The translations under genes and the position numbers were made by a program. A DNA stretch of 64,000 nucleotides, taken from Hymenolepis diminuta. Taxonomy: Eukaryota; Platyhelminthes; Cestoda; Cyclophyllidea; Hymenolepididae. Under the pieces are notes generated by a model, which saw nothing but the letters and a program-made list of their open reading frames with translations, had not been told where the DNA came from and searched no databases. Of this stretch, positions 31,426-44,786 are shown one piece after another. The DNA lies in NCBI GenBank assembly GCA_900708905.1, contig CAADRB010000011.1, positions 3,111,146 to 3,175,145 on the forward strand, in the 5' to 3' direction. Position 1 is the first letter of the stretch, and every line of letters begins with the position of its first letter.

Positions 31426-33224
31426 CATTTGTGCGCATGTGTGCGTTCGTGTTTCCTTTAAAGTATTTTTCAAGGTAGGATAAATCTCATAAACTATAAA
31501 ATAAGAAAGCAGATCGTCTAATGATTATGAAATTTAAATAATTTCGGATTTCTCTAATTCCCTTACCTTTACTTTTACTGTCTCCATTCCAACCCGTAAA
31601 CATCTATCTTCTCCTCCCTACGTTTTAAGTTATTTAACATTGATTAAAAGCTGTTGAACGTTTTGTTTTGCCAATCGAAAATAAATAAAGTACTTCTTTT
31701 GCATCTTAATAGGATTGCTACAAATACAATCTCGTTTGAACCTTAATCTTCACTCTTACAGTTATCAGATTGCTAAATTAGTAAATACTAGATGACGGTT
31801 GCTGCTATTCTAATTTACTTATAGCCGCTTTTGCCTCATAAAACGTCATTTAAAATAAAACATTTGGTTAAAAAGATTACGAATTAAAATTTAGATATAA
31901 TTCAAAGTGTAAGATAATATGAGAACCTACCGACTTTCGCAGGTCCGAACGATCAACAAGATTTACTCTATGCATAGTATAGGAAATTGACAGAGCGTTT
32001 CCAGTTATTTGAAATGGTGGCCAAAATGCACGTAAGCAAAGTCAGAGGCCATGAGGTTAATGCTTGCTAGGGTGCGCACTCAGTGATGAGAATAATTTTG
32101 ATCAAATAAAGAGATAGTATAGGCGAGTTTTTCATGAAAGTAGCTTCAGGATACCTACTCTCCTCCTAAAAGAGCCTTGAAAGTTTCAAGAGGATGAAAT
32201 TTCGCGAAATCATCGTGATTGCAGATTGGTGTCCCCAACTCACTTTCCACCCAATCGTTCTTTTATTTGCTGACTTGGTAGTCCGATGAATCATCATGTT
32301 CTCAGTCGGCTTATGATTTTATTGTTTTCCTTCTAGTGAATAAGCGCTTGTACCGACATCACCGCTCATCTGTCATTACTTAGGCTCAACTTATAAAATA
32401 CATATAATCTATATTGCATATATAATCTATGTCAGTACTAATATAAATATCATCGAAACTGACCAAGCATTTTATTTCCGAATAATAATTTGATGACTAA
32501 TCATCAGTCTGAACCACCCAGAGCACTTCGGTAGTTCCATGTGATCAAAAAAATGTCCTTAAGGGGCACTAGCTTTTTGTTACAATATTCTGTTTAACTA
32601 AGCAAGTGTTCTCACCTAAATTAGGGTCCACTGATTTAAGAAAGGTGTGATTTTCCTCGTAGTTACTGCAAAATCCGCATTTTTGTTAAGCAAAATATCT
32701 TACGATAGCAGATTCGGATAGTTTAACACTTTGCTCAATGAGAATAAAGTAAATTTATTATTTGATTGGTCTTAGCAGATACCTTTCGCATTGAATTTCA
32801 CAATTTGGGTCACACAGTGTAGTTATTGTGTATTACAGAATATCTGAACAAGTCGAATGATTTTAAGATAATTTTTTATTAAGCCTGGTTTAGTGGGCCA
32901 TAAGACAGCGATAATACGTCCATCATTTTGTTAATATTGAAGAAATCCTTATAAAACATCATAGTCCTTGAAAATGTTGAATTTTAAGAAAGTGCTGCAT
33001 TAAGTATTGAATAGTGAGAGAGAAAAGTCAGTAAAGCTGCGCGAACTGTTTTTCTACGAAAAAACCTGCCTCAATTTACAATTTAACATTAATGGTTGAT
33101 CTCTGAAGCAAGATTTTAATTAACATAATATCTTGGCTTGTTCCATTGTAGCACAGGAGCATGAAACAGCATTTCAGAAGAAATTGACACTTTTTCACCG
33201 CGGAAAAGCTACTGAAATTGGTCA

Positions 33225-33640
33225 ACAATAAGTCCAATGAATGATAAAGAGGAGAGGATACAAACACTATTAAAAACAAGTCAAGATAACAGAAAGTCTT
33301 ACTTCATTTGATATTCGAAATCTGTTTGTACACTATTAAAGTAACAGGTGGTTCACGTTCTGAAATTCAAATTTCTTGATTAACTCCCCGGATTACATAC
33401 CAAATTTTTGTCCATGATAACTAGTTTTTATTGATCGGTTGTTTAATTAAGATGGTAGGTTTTACCACTTTAACTCATCTTTTTCAAATTCGTAAACTGA
33501 GAAAGATGAGCTATTCTACGTGATATCTTGGAGACTTAAGTGATTTTAATATAGCAAACCTGGGATAACTAAAATATTCCTACCTAACAGATCCCAATAA
33601 GCTGTGTTCATTCACAGCGAATGAACATTCTGAAGCTTTC
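33225..33640 (+). repeat. Interspersed 400-bp repeat family, copy
   Basis: Head block AAGTCTTACTTCATTTGAT and GGTTCACGTTCTGAAATTCA match copies at 38225 and 40190. The tail block AGCTGTGTTCATTCA at 33601 matches AGCTGTGTTCACTCA in the 40190 copy. It includes a GTTCATTC/GAATGAAC inverted repeat at 33606-33626. Confidence 0.5.
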
Positions 33641-34239
33641 AATTACTCGATATAATTACACATGATAGTTACGCCAGTTTGGATGATTCATAATGCCTAA
33701 ATTATCGCTTTTAAATGGGTCTTAATGACCTAGTGAATATGACCGTCCTTCACTTGCAAAAAGTGGTCACGCAATATTGTTGTATTAACAGATAGAACAA
33801 TAAACGCTTGTAAGCACTTTATGGTCGTTCAATCTTAACATATTTTATGAGGAAATGCAAGTCCCAGGTTGAAGTCGTGGTAATACTTTGGAAGAGGCAG
33901 AGGCAAAACATGGAAACCCTTTAAATTAAAATGTAATTGTCATCCTATGTCAATGTTGAACAAATTATTTAAAGTAGAATGCAAAATGATTTGCTGGTAT
34001 AGATTTCAATTTGAATCTTATGAGGAAAATATTATCTTCCCATAATTTAAGATTTGTCACTGTGAAGTTAAATGACACCATATAGGAATAAGAAAGAGAT
34101 AAAAAATAGTTCTAATCATGACAGTAAAGCTACTCTAAGAAAGGGACCAAATTAAGTAAAGTCTCCTCTCCTAAAACTAAGGATCTTCTTAAAGCCAACA
34201 GGACAATATAGCCTTTCTCAAGTGAAAAGGCCATGAGTT

Positions 34240-34440
34240 AAGAAAGGCCGCACATACATTGAATAATTGAAAATGAATGAAAAGGGAAAGAAGGAACTTA
34301 AAGAGAAGAGAGAAGCGTCAATACTGAGTGAGGCCAACCTGAGTTGTGAGCAACTGGCGAAATGATAAGATGGTTGGCATATTTTTCACACCTATTCGGT
34401 GGTGTGTAATTGACAGAACAGAGGCATTAATCAGTAAGAA
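34240..34440 (+). repeat. Purine-rich, partly tRNA-like stretch
   Basis: GA-rich sequence is followed by CAACTGGCGAAATGATAAGA, which loosely resembles an A box. No B box was located, so this is noted only as a possible old SINE. Confidence 0.15.
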
Positions 34441-35039
34441 CGCATTACAAAGAGAGTTTGAGCAGACATATAAGCCCGAATGGGAAGGTACTACAGATTC
34501 CTTTATGAATAACCTCTTTTAAGGCATCTGATTTGGAGATTTATTTTGTTTGAGACGTCTTAACTAGTACTAAAGATGAAGAAATAGGCATTCGAAACTG
34601 AGCTTAAATCCTGAATTCTAAAGATCGCTATATCATAAGGAACAAAATTAAACTATACAAATCCTCCTTTATTTATTAATTTTATTGTATTGGTAGTTCC
34701 CATGGGGACGAATTTACTTTTTAAGTTGAAGATTATGGATCTAAGGTCCCTTAAATAATCTTATTAATATCGATGCAGAGAGGAAGATAGAAGGGGAGAG
34801 AGGCATAAGAGTATGTAAGATGAATTTCAGGGAGAGAGAAATTGATTGAGGGACCTACCTGTAGAAGTTGGCTGAGGCGCGTTGGTCTGAGGAGAGCAGA
34901 AGAAGGTGCGATAGAAACGTAGAACTTCGATTCGAGATCTATGAAAATATTACACTTGAGTATTTATGAATAAAATATTTGTAGACAATTGAAATAGTTA
35001 AAAGGTGGTTTAAAAATAAAGGTAGAAAGATAGAGGTAG

Positions 35040-35078
35040 NNNNNNNNNNNNNNNNNNNNNNNNNNNNNNNNNNNNNNN
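35040..35078. other. Assembly gap (39 N)
   Basis: A run of N. The left flank is purine-rich (AAAGATAGAGGTAG), so a simple repeat may have caused the break. True length is unknown. Confidence 0.99.
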
Positions 35079-38000
35079 AGATTGGTTGAATAATTATTTT
35101 AGTCTCTACAGAAATTTTCATTGACGGACTGGTATACGTATGGTGATATGATCTTGCTGATAGATAGTAGTTGGAAAAATAGCTAATTTACCTAAAAAAC
35201 ATTAATATTGATAAAAAATTCATCAAATTGTTAATGGAAAAATAATTCCTCCGGTAAAAGCTTCAAATGAATTCACATTACCGACCGCGAATGAAATTAC
35301 GGGACTCTAGTTTGTTGGTTCGCTAATGAGATTTCAACGTGTTTAACTAAAGGGTTTAAATGCCACTTCATTTATAAATTGAAGAATAAATCAATTTATG
35401 CATGACCAGCTAAGTGCGTGAACGAAAAATTTAACATTTTTTTTCACGTCTCCCGTTTCACGTTATATGATAAAGGAATTTAAATATTTTGTTTATATTA
35501 AGACTGCGAGTCATTCCACCATATCAGCCTGCAAGTGTATTCTACACATTTTTTCTTCTTTTGTCTGGTTAGTGTGTTAATATGTGCATGTTTTTCATCC
35601 AGCTTGCTGATAGAAGCATCTTATTTTTAAACTGGGAATAATTTTCCATCTACACAATTTAATATTATATAGCTGCCGTTCATACACTTTTAAAACGGGT
35701 GCATATAGGAATATGCTACGAGGTGAACATTCACCATCCATAAAGTGAATCACAGTTCGTGATACTGCAATTGTATGAGTGAAAGGACTCAGTGGGAAGA
35801 AAATGCAAGTCTAAATTAGAGAGACCTAAGCTTCTGCGAACTATAACTCCGACTAATTGGAACTTATATTGAGAGCGTTACTGAAAGAGTAATTAATGAT
35901 GGTTTTAGCTAAGATGAAATAATTTATTTTCTCTATTATTATAATGTTAATAATTTAAAATATTTTTACTTGTATGCTTTCTGCAACCCATCATTCGTCG
36001 TTTTTCTTTAACTTGGTCGTCATAAAACTGATTTACCTAAACGCCTTTAACTTGCAATATATTTAAACCTTGTTACACATTAACCATTTAATTCATTGAA
36101 ATTAATTTGTTTCAACCGACGTCGTAGGTAGAATCTATTCTCAATGAAATTTATTACATATAAACTATGGTCTGATAATATAAAGTTTGAAATTTTAATC
36201 AATTCTTATACTTTAAAACTCCGAAGTATGAAAAATTTATAAAATTTTGCAACTTGAAGCATTACAATAAGTGTTCAATTAGTAAAATCATACTGATTCA
36301 TATGAAAAACGGTCCAGATTGCAAATTCATCTTTGCATCATCTCAATATTCCTACTCCTAGAGAACTCTCAACCAGACATTTAACCCTCACTGTGCACCA
36401 ATGGTGTACACTATATCTACTGCTACATTTGTCAATGTTATGACTACCATTAATACTAGCGGAAATAGTCGAGTGAGTCACTCGGAAATATTTTTACGTG
36501 CTAATACTTCATATGATTGGCTTCAGCTCTGGCTTACTTTTGGAGATGAAATTTGAGAAATTGAAGGTTGTAAGTGCGTAAAAGCATTTGTTACCTAAAT
36601 TCATAGTAAAAAATAAATAATAATCTGCGATTCGTAAGTTCATAAAATGGATATTTGATAAAACAAACTATACCTAGCATAACCTGCAGAAGAGTAAATT
36701 CACTATGTACCAAAGGATTTAGCAGAAAATACGGTTAAATACGATGCTTTTATTATAAGATCTCCATCTAAAACTTTGCAGGCATTTATGATCTTAAATG
36801 CATGTTTTTTATGAGATACAATAAACGCACTTAAATTTTGGCTGTCTTTGAATATTCGAACAAACGGCCTCGCAATTTTAAAAATGGGAGTGATACTGTC
36901 ACCTAATCAGTTAAACTCATTGTATTTGGTATACGCTTTTTTCTCTAATCAAACGATTTTGAAATAAATAATATTGGAGAAATTCAGATAAATGCAGGTC
37001 ATTATTCTTGAAGACTAACATTTACTACAATTTACATTTACTTGCCTTGAAACTCCGCCCTTCCTCCCTTAAAGAATGAAAATATTGTAATACTGATTTC
37101 AAAAATGAAATCCCTCACTTTGTCTTAATCATCTTCATCGAAACCCACCGCAGTCAGAACTATATAACCCCCGTCCAAATGGACTATGTAAATAATTAAG
37201 CGAATTTAATCGAAATGAATGGTGATCACCAATTCAATACATTTAAAATATTCTGATAAAACCTTATCATCAGTTCACTTTGAAATATATTCCCACAAAT
37301 TGCCGCAGTTATATAATTCTAAAAGTTTGTCAAAATGTGCATTTGTTTACATGAAAATCTGTCGAAGATCAATACATGAAGTTTTATTGAAAACTCTAAG
37401 GTCCTCACTTCAGGCATATCTAAAGGTGTCAGTTTCACTAGCTTAGTCCAACGTTTTGGGTGCGCATAAAAATAAAAGAGCCTTCCAGTTGTAAATTATT
37501 ATTCATAAGTCTACAGAAAATAAAGGTTATATTTCAGCATGAAAATTAGAATTTCATCCCAATTTGTTCCGCATTCAATCAAATTATTACACAATTACAT
37601 AATCTAACTATTTTCTGAACATCATATAGACCCTTGTATTCAATGAACAATCTAGGCACTTGTTTCTCACTTTAGTACAAAATTATCTATTGATTAGTCA
37701 AGATAGAGATTATATTTTTGGTTGCTTAATTAAGGTAGGTCACAGCAAAATAGTCAGAGTGCTTTTCCTGCTCACTTTTAAGAATCACTAGAGTAATAAT
37801 AAATTAAAAATTTACAAGTATATTGCCGCCCAATTTTGATACCTTCCAAAATTTAGAAGTGCAATTTTTTGCTTACAATACTTACAAGAGGATAAGAAGC
37901 ATTCTAGAAGGCCTCTATCTAAAAATTAGGGTTCCTTCATGCGCTCTCTGGTCGATTCAATCATGTAGTTAACTAGTTTTGCATAGATGATAATCAAGTA

Positions 38001-38220
38001 CCCTTGACCTCTGACTTGGCTGACCTGCATTTAGATCACAGTGTCGCGATGCTCACTAAGGTGAGAATTAATTTTAATCCATACATTATTTTCTGCAAGG
38101 AAAGAGAACGGCGTTACAAAGTATTGAGCTAAATAATTGCGAAATGTCTAACTGTTTTATTATCATCATTCTAGTAGTACAAAAATATTACAATTTTTAA
38201 TTGTATAAAGAAACTGGAAA
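35079..38220. other. Intergenic, no supported gene
   Basis: AT-rich. It includes a 15-bp palindrome at 36470-36484 and unrecognised short open frames only. Confidence 0.5.
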
Positions 38221-38224
38221 GTCT

Positions 38225-38615
38225 AATAAATGCTAAAGAGGAGAGAATGAAAAGGATACGGAGAGCAAAGTCAGGGTAACAAAAAGAGTCTTACTTCATT
38301 TGATTTTTGGGCTCGGGTTCCTACAATAATTACTGAATAGGTAGCCCATATCCAAAAATTCAGATTCCATGATTCGTCCTCTGAATTTTGGTAAATGCTT
38401 ACCTAAGATATTTAGTGCTTTTTGGCTGGTTATTTTGTCAAATCAAGAGGAGTCAATCCGGCTATATCAGTTTATTTCTTCTTCCAAAGGTTGAGAGGGC
38501 AAAATGATCTTACATATTTTCAGCAGTTTATAGTTTTATAATAACAAAAACGAGACCATTCAATATATTTTGTTCAACAGAGCACCATAAACAATGTTTA
38601 CTCAAGGTAAATAAC
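38225..38615 (+). repeat. Interspersed 400-bp repeat family, full-looking copy
   Basis: Order of blocks: GAGGAGAGAATGAAAAGGAT, AAAGAGTCTTACTTCATTTG, CCATGATTCGTCCTCTGAAT, TATTTAGTGCTTTTTGGCTG, TTCTTCTTCCAAAGGTTGAG, ATGATCTTACAT and ACAATGTTTACTCAAGGTAA. Most of these recur in order at 40190-40580. It is noncoding, with no clear terminal inverted repeat or target duplication. Confidence 0.65.
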
Positions 38616-40189
38616 ATTATCATTTCTTTATTTCTTCAAAAAATTTATCTTTCTTTTGGTTAGTTATTTATGCAATGAAATTAAGTAGTTGTAATCTATA
38701 TTTTTGTGGTAGGGATGGATTGTATTAGCATTTTCATTTACCAATATTTCCATTTTCTTTCGACTGTATTTATAACTGAAATGTAAGCCAATTTCCCTGA
38801 ACTCCATTTAAATCGGTATGTGCTAATTTAACCATTGTAAAAATAAAATTATTTTAAACTATATTTGAAGGGATTATACATGTAGAAAACACATTAGGTT
38901 AAAAACATGTTCCATTATCATCCTCAGTAATCATACAACCTCAAAGGTGATTTTCACATAAACGTTATAGAAATCGCGTAAGAATATCTGCTGATTGAGT
39001 TTCAAAATATATAACAAACCTCTCTTGACCATCTTTTCTGGACAGAAATGATCCCACGAAATACATATATTCCTGAGTTTTTTTATTTTCTTGTAAAATT
39101 CAATTTCGCTTATACAACTGAAGTGAAAAATACACAGGCGTGAAAAGAAGTTGCTCAATTTTGCATTATCTTAAAATGAAAATTAATTCTCCCCACTGGG
39201 AAAAGATATTAATAGATGCCAAACCTTGGTTCTGCCGCATTTCTTGATGGTTTTTTACGGTCTCCAAATTTTAACACCTTAACACTTTGCATATAATATC
39301 AATGCCTAAGAGAGAAAAAGTGGAGAAATTACAGATTTTTGGATTTGTAATTTTTTATTGAAAACCATTTCGATTATATATGTACGTTGGACACTTTCAT
39401 CAACTGTTTAAAAGGCTTAATCACGTTACCAATCAAGGATTTCCGGAGGAACGGTCAAATTTTCCCAAGATAAGATATATTTGAATGAAACGAGTTCAGA
39501 TTTAGATCTTATATCAGAAAGCTAAGGGATATAGATTAGGATTCAAGCGTTATCATGAATATCTCTTAATAATTCATTGAATTATTTTATTTAGCTTAAA
39601 TCTTTTTTGGCTCTGGACCGGTGCATACCAGATATTTGCACTTGTAATAAACACTATGGATATAACTTGAGAATATATGTTGTAAGAACTCATAATGTCT
39701 GTGATACTCATTATTAATAAATTGAATCGGCGAATCCCATGCGCATTTGTTAAAAAAATGATCAGTTTTTAATTAAGTGTGTGTAAAATACAGCTTTGAG
39801 AGATATTTAACTTTTACTGATATAAATTCATAATACCTACGTAAGCGAAATATAAAAATATTATATTTGAAAGTCAAAATATTTGTTATAACTCGATTTA
39901 TGATCTGTACCACATATTCTTCTGAAAATTTTTGTCAGTAAATAGAATTTACGATGCTACATATCAGATTTTATGAAAATAGCACGACTTTTCTGATTCA
40001 GTATATTGCAGATCTGACACACTTTACATGTTTTTAAAAGAAAATATACATCGTGAATTACAAAACGGTAAATATAAAGTATCAACACCAATCCAATCTG
40101 CAATTTATACATTATTTAAATTATTATTACCAGTAATATTGCAAAAAGTGCTATTTTAATTGGGGGAGACAAAAGAAATCGGTTATCGG

Positions 40190-40580
40190 AAAGTTCATTA
40201 TAGGATACAGGGAATGGGATCAGAAAGGTCATAATAGCAATTACAAGGTAGCAAAGGGTCTGTTTCGTTTAATTTGTGGGACCGCGTTGCAGAACATCTA
40301 CTAAACGGGTAATTCACGTTCCAAAGTCTTAAATTTCATGATTCGTCCCCTGAATATTATCTACGATATCCAGTGCTTGTTGACCGATTTTTTTAATCAA
40401 GAAGAATTAGTCTTGCATTCTCATTTTATTTTTACCTCCAATGGTTGAAAAGACAGTGATCTTACATGATTTTTGACAGCTCATTGTCTTAGGATAGAAA
40501 AGATGAAATAGGTAAAATTATTTAGCAAGCAGAGCTTCGTAAGCTGTGTTCACTCAAGGTGAATCAGTGTTTTTACATAT
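40190..40580 (+). repeat. Interspersed 400-bp repeat family, full-looking copy
   Basis: Shares ATTCACGTTCCAAAGTCTTA (compare 33225 copy), CATGATTCGTCCCCTGAATA, ATATCCAGTGCTTGTTGACC, ACCTCCAATGGTTGAAAAGA, TGATCTTACATG and AGCTGTGTTCACTCAAGGTG with other copies, in the same order and orientation. Confidence 0.65.
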
Positions 40581-43500
40581 TGTTTTTGTTAAAGATTGCC
40601 TGAAGTTGTTTGTTCTGCTACCTATTGACGAAAAGTACTTTTATGGTATTATAAAATTGAACCCGATTCTATTAAAATCTAGATAATTTCTTAAGTTAAC
40701 CACCATAAACGGTAATCATATATTCTTAAAGGAAATAAATATCCTAAAATCTAACTTCTTTCCCGCATTTCTTCATGCTTAGAGTAATTGTGTGTGAGTG
40801 AACCAAGAACTTAACGTCTATCATAGTGACGATTATCACAGTGATGGCGGCGGTGGCTGTGAATGAAGTGAATGGGCATGGACACAGCAACTCTTAAATC
40901 TACTAGTCTACACTATACGTACTCATATCCTTGTAAATCTGCATGGCCTAAATACACACCATGCACACATACTCACGATAACGCATGAAATTAATGCTTG
41001 ACCTTGAGAGAAAGAGAAGAATCAAAAGGTCAACGCAATTGCATGCATGTCCTTTAAAAAATAACAACAACATTTCGTCGTAGGTCACGAATTATTTTCA
41101 ATTTTGGAAGGAAATGAGATAAAATGATCTTTTCTAGATAATTAATTATTTTAATACATTTCGTTGTTACAATTGATTTTCATAGGATTTCGGTGATAGT
41201 TTATACCAGAACGTTAGATTTGACTCGGCCAATGAAAACGGACCATTTAGAATTACTTTTAATTTATTGACTGGAATTCAAGAGAGATTACGAAATGACA
41301 CTTGCTTTTTCGAAACAATTATTTAGGAAGATTAATTAAGAAGATATATAACATATAACTTATTTGTTATAAATTTTTACATTTTTTTCTTTAGAATTTA
41401 AATACATAATCAAATTCCAAGTTTGGTCAATTTAAGAGTATGGTCTATTCCCCGGTTTTGGTTAGGTCATTTATCCCCAGATGGAATATCCTAATAGGTT
41501 TACATTATAAACAGATTCTGGAATCATTTTTGAACATTTTGTCTCCGTCTAGTCGATGACTATTCACCAAACCGTATTTGTTTACTTACGTTGTGCAAGT
41601 AATTGATTTTCGCCGATGTGTTTATTTTAAGTTGTCATTATTAGAACATTATAGCCTTATATATGGTAACAATGATCTTCACAACACCTTTGTCGCTTAA
41701 TCAGAGACTGACCGAGCTTTCGCGGCACGTCTAGGGATACAAAAAGAAAAAAGGGTATTGTTATTTGTAGATTATATAGGATATGGATAAATATGGAAAC
41801 CTGTCAATTTACTTTTATACCAACGAAGAACTCGAATTATAAATAGAAAAAAGGACTTGAAAGCAACGTTAATAAAAGGCAATGGAAAAGAGAACCAATT
41901 ACTGTGTAGATAACTTCATCCTGATTGTTAAAACAAACCAATACCTAAAGCACTGATCGTGATCACTACCTAATCCTGTGTTGCAGTTGTCAACTTCAAT
42001 GAGTTAGCTGTAGTTTACGCAGACAACATTTATTTCTGAAAGCCAGAGAAAACTCATTTACGCAGAGCAAATATTTGGTATGAAACACAAATGCGAAAAA
42101 AGTTCATATAAAAATTGAATAAGGTTATCGGATAGTCATAACAAGTAGATAAACCGTAAATACTTGAGCTGGCATGTGCATTTTAGGACGCCATTCACTA
42201 TAATTCCAGGGCCTATTTGGTACAGTCATAGAGGTCATAAACACAGTTAAGGACAAAGTTGGGTGATCATATTATCGGAGCCGCTTCGTGTGAGTGAAAG
42301 AGCACCGGCACTCTGGATGCATAATTGTCACGAATATGCTCATTATACAGTGATTAAATGTAGATACTACAATTTATTTCAGAATATTTGATCAAACAGA
42401 AAATTTTCTCTGACACTGTATTTATTAAGATTTTTAAGTTGCATACATATAAAATCAATTGCAATCCCAGAGACTATTATCCAAGTGTAGCCTAAATTGG
42501 CTTGGTGATAAACGGAAAAAGGAGCATAGACGTGGAGAATGTGATTACATACCGTTTAACAGGTCTGATTGTCTGAAAGTGGTAACTGTCGATAAAACAC
42601 GTTGAGGCACATCTAGATTTTGTAATATTCAAAATCTGTTTTATAGGTAAAATTGACGGATTTTCTGAACAATTTTTTAATAATTAAATGAAACTATGCA
42701 GTGTATAATGACGGCGGACCTGATTTCCTTCAGTGCACAATGAGCAAAATTGTTAATCTCATTGGTTAAGGTGGATATTAGAAGCCGAGGCGGTAGAATT
42801 TGTGTTTTACACCATAAAAGGCTACGTCATCCTTCGTCCCCCCTCTCCCCCCCCGCCGTACCCTAATATGAATAATTGAAGACACTTTACTAAATGGGCT
42901 TTAGGATTGTATTTAATAGTTATATTCATGATGTATGCCTTATATTATAAGGACATTCTATCAATCTGTAATTTGCATTCCTCGAAATTTATTTGCCTTT
43001 GTTAAGAGGTACCGTAAACAACTCTTTGCTTTATCATATAATGAGTTGTTTAAAACTTCTTGAAGGTACGTATATATAAATTGAATCGAGGGAAATTTTC
43101 AAAGCAAATCATGAAGAAGTGGTTAATCAAAAATAAACTTGTTGAAACACATAAAATTCCTCGCCGTATTGGAATATTTCTGATAAACCAAAAAAAATCA
43201 TTTGCGTTAAAATAATCAAATTAAAGCACAAAAACAATGCTTACTACTATTTATTAAAATTATTTGGGTTAGAATCATTCTGTTATCTTAGCGAGTATAT
43301 AATCTTGCCAATTTCTACCAACTGACTTTTTGGTAACTCAGGGGATTGGAGTATCGACACAGTCGATTCTTTAAAATGATACTATTTCGTTTTGCCCAAA
43401 ATACTAATTTAATCTACGTAAGAGTAAGAATATAAAAATTGTCATGATTAGAATTCAGTATCTTCCACTGTTTACCATGCCTTGAGCGCCAAGCTTAAAA

Positions 43501-44330
43501 CGAAAATTCTCAATAATATCAAGGAATAAGGATTTTAGAGTAGAAACTCGAACTGCAGCTGGACATAAGGAGAAATCTTTTCCAAGATTGAAATCCTACA
43601 CCTTACTATCCACCTTCCCAATACAAATAGTTAATTGAAAACTACATAGCCCCTATCCTAATCGTACCTTTGATGAGACCTTTTGTTCAAATGAACTAAA
43701 TAAGGCGATTATTGCGGAGGAGGCTCTATTTCATTACATTCGATCTCAATTTGTTTGAGATTGTTACAATAATTATATCGAATTACATAGTATGGCTCTC
43801 ATGCCTTATTGCTGCATCAATTGTGATATTTCCTTCAAATGCAATATGAAAACATTCCACTTTAATGCAAGCGAACGTTCGTAAATTTAAAATTTTGTTC
43901 TTGAAAAGCTAGATCTTTGTGATAAATCAAGAATAGTGAAAAGGCTACAGTTGTAAATTGGGAAATATTTAAAACAATCAACCAACTGATTTTTCACAAT
44001 AGAAAAAATTTAGGAACTAGATACTGATGCAAAATTGAGGTCCAGAGATTTGTGAACTTCAACATTTTTGCGAATGCGCGATCCATATATTTTCTTGGTG
44101 AATGCAAAATGGATGTTCTAAATAAAGGCCACGACTTTAAAAATATAAATTCATTGAGGTGGGCCAGCAACTTCTTTTTCAATATAAGGAATCTTATGCT
44201 GATGAACAGAGTGACGTTTACAGATTTGCAAAAGTTACTTCTAGAAGACCAGACAAAATAAATTAAATAAATGCATTAACTGAAATTATTTCCCATCCTC
44301 ACTAAGATCTAAGTGATCTGTTTACTTTGC
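40581..44330. other. Intergenic, upstream of the second gene
   Basis: AT-rich, with a C-rich run at 42837-42857. The 62- and 69-codon frames at 43994-44261 lie on opposite strands of the same bases and look like chance. Confidence 0.5.
42837..42857 (+). repeat. C-rich low-complexity run
   Basis: TCCCCCCTCTCCCCCCCCGC in an AT-rich setting. Confidence 0.85.
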
Positions 44331-44349
44331 AAAAGGTCCGTGTGTGATA

Positions 44350-44786
44350 ATTGCTTAAAAGTCAACCGAAGCTTACTGCGCCCTGCCGTGTGTCGTACTG
44401 CCCTCTAGAGAAAATTTATGTCCCAATAGCCAATCAGTGTGGCACTGGTTTAGTCACACCTGAACGCGACAATTATGCGCGCGTCGGCGTTCAGTTTGAA
44501 AGTGTGTGTGCATTGAGAGTGCGCGTGGACACGCTAACTCTTGCAATCTCTCATTTTGGCCGTGGGTGACTAGTGCCACCGTCGTAGTCGCAGTCGTCGT
44601 GTGCCGATTTAAACACGTTCTGGACCTTAAATACTTGCATAGTTACTTACCTAGAATAAGCAGAAGGAGCAAGATATCATCTGCTTTACAGGAGAACTTT
44701 GCACTTGTTTATTGGCTGAGAAGTGGATGTGCACAGAACTGTGGATTATCTTTGTGCTAAATTTCTGCTTTTTGTCACAAATTAAG
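44350..44786 (+). promoter_or_regulatory. Candidate promoter and noncoding first exon of the second gene
   Basis: A GC-richer island in AT-rich DNA. It has two CCAAT boxes (44423-44427 and 44430-44434), GC-rich GCGCGCGTCGGCGTTCAG just downstream, and a strong splice donor AAG|GTAAGT after 44786. No TATA box is obvious. The next + strand acceptor joined to a start codon is at 54877, so this is read as the 5' leader exon of that gene, about 10 kb upstream. The start of transcription probably lies near 44480-44530, which is inference. The downstream acceptor could also receive a spliced leader by trans-splicing, as happens in flatworms. Confidence 0.5.
44506..44760 (+). CDS. Upstream open reading frame in the leader exon
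   Basis: 84 codons, ATG to TAA, wholly inside the candidate leader exon and ending 26 bases before the splice donor. The protein has a Val/Ala-rich run (TSATVVVAVVVCRF) and is not recognised. Because it closes before the donor it cannot be part of the main coding sequence. If transcribed it would lie upstream of the main start and could reduce its translation. It may simply be an open frame favoured by higher GC. Confidence 0.25.
   Translation: MCIESARGHANSCNLSFWPWVTSATVVVAVVVCRFKHVLDLKYLHSYLPRISRRSKISSALQENFALVYWLRSGCAQNCGLSLC

Larger units (their letters stand above)
27280..33220. other. Intergenic, no supported gene
   Basis: AT-rich, stop-dense. It contains purine-rich stretches near 28545-28680, a C-rich run at 30661-30685 and an AT microsatellite at 31409-31425. 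Confidence 0.5.

Noticed and set aside
43994..44261. Opposed 62- and 69-codon frames just upstream of the leader exon
   Set aside because: They share the same bases on opposite strands and show AT-driven residue content.
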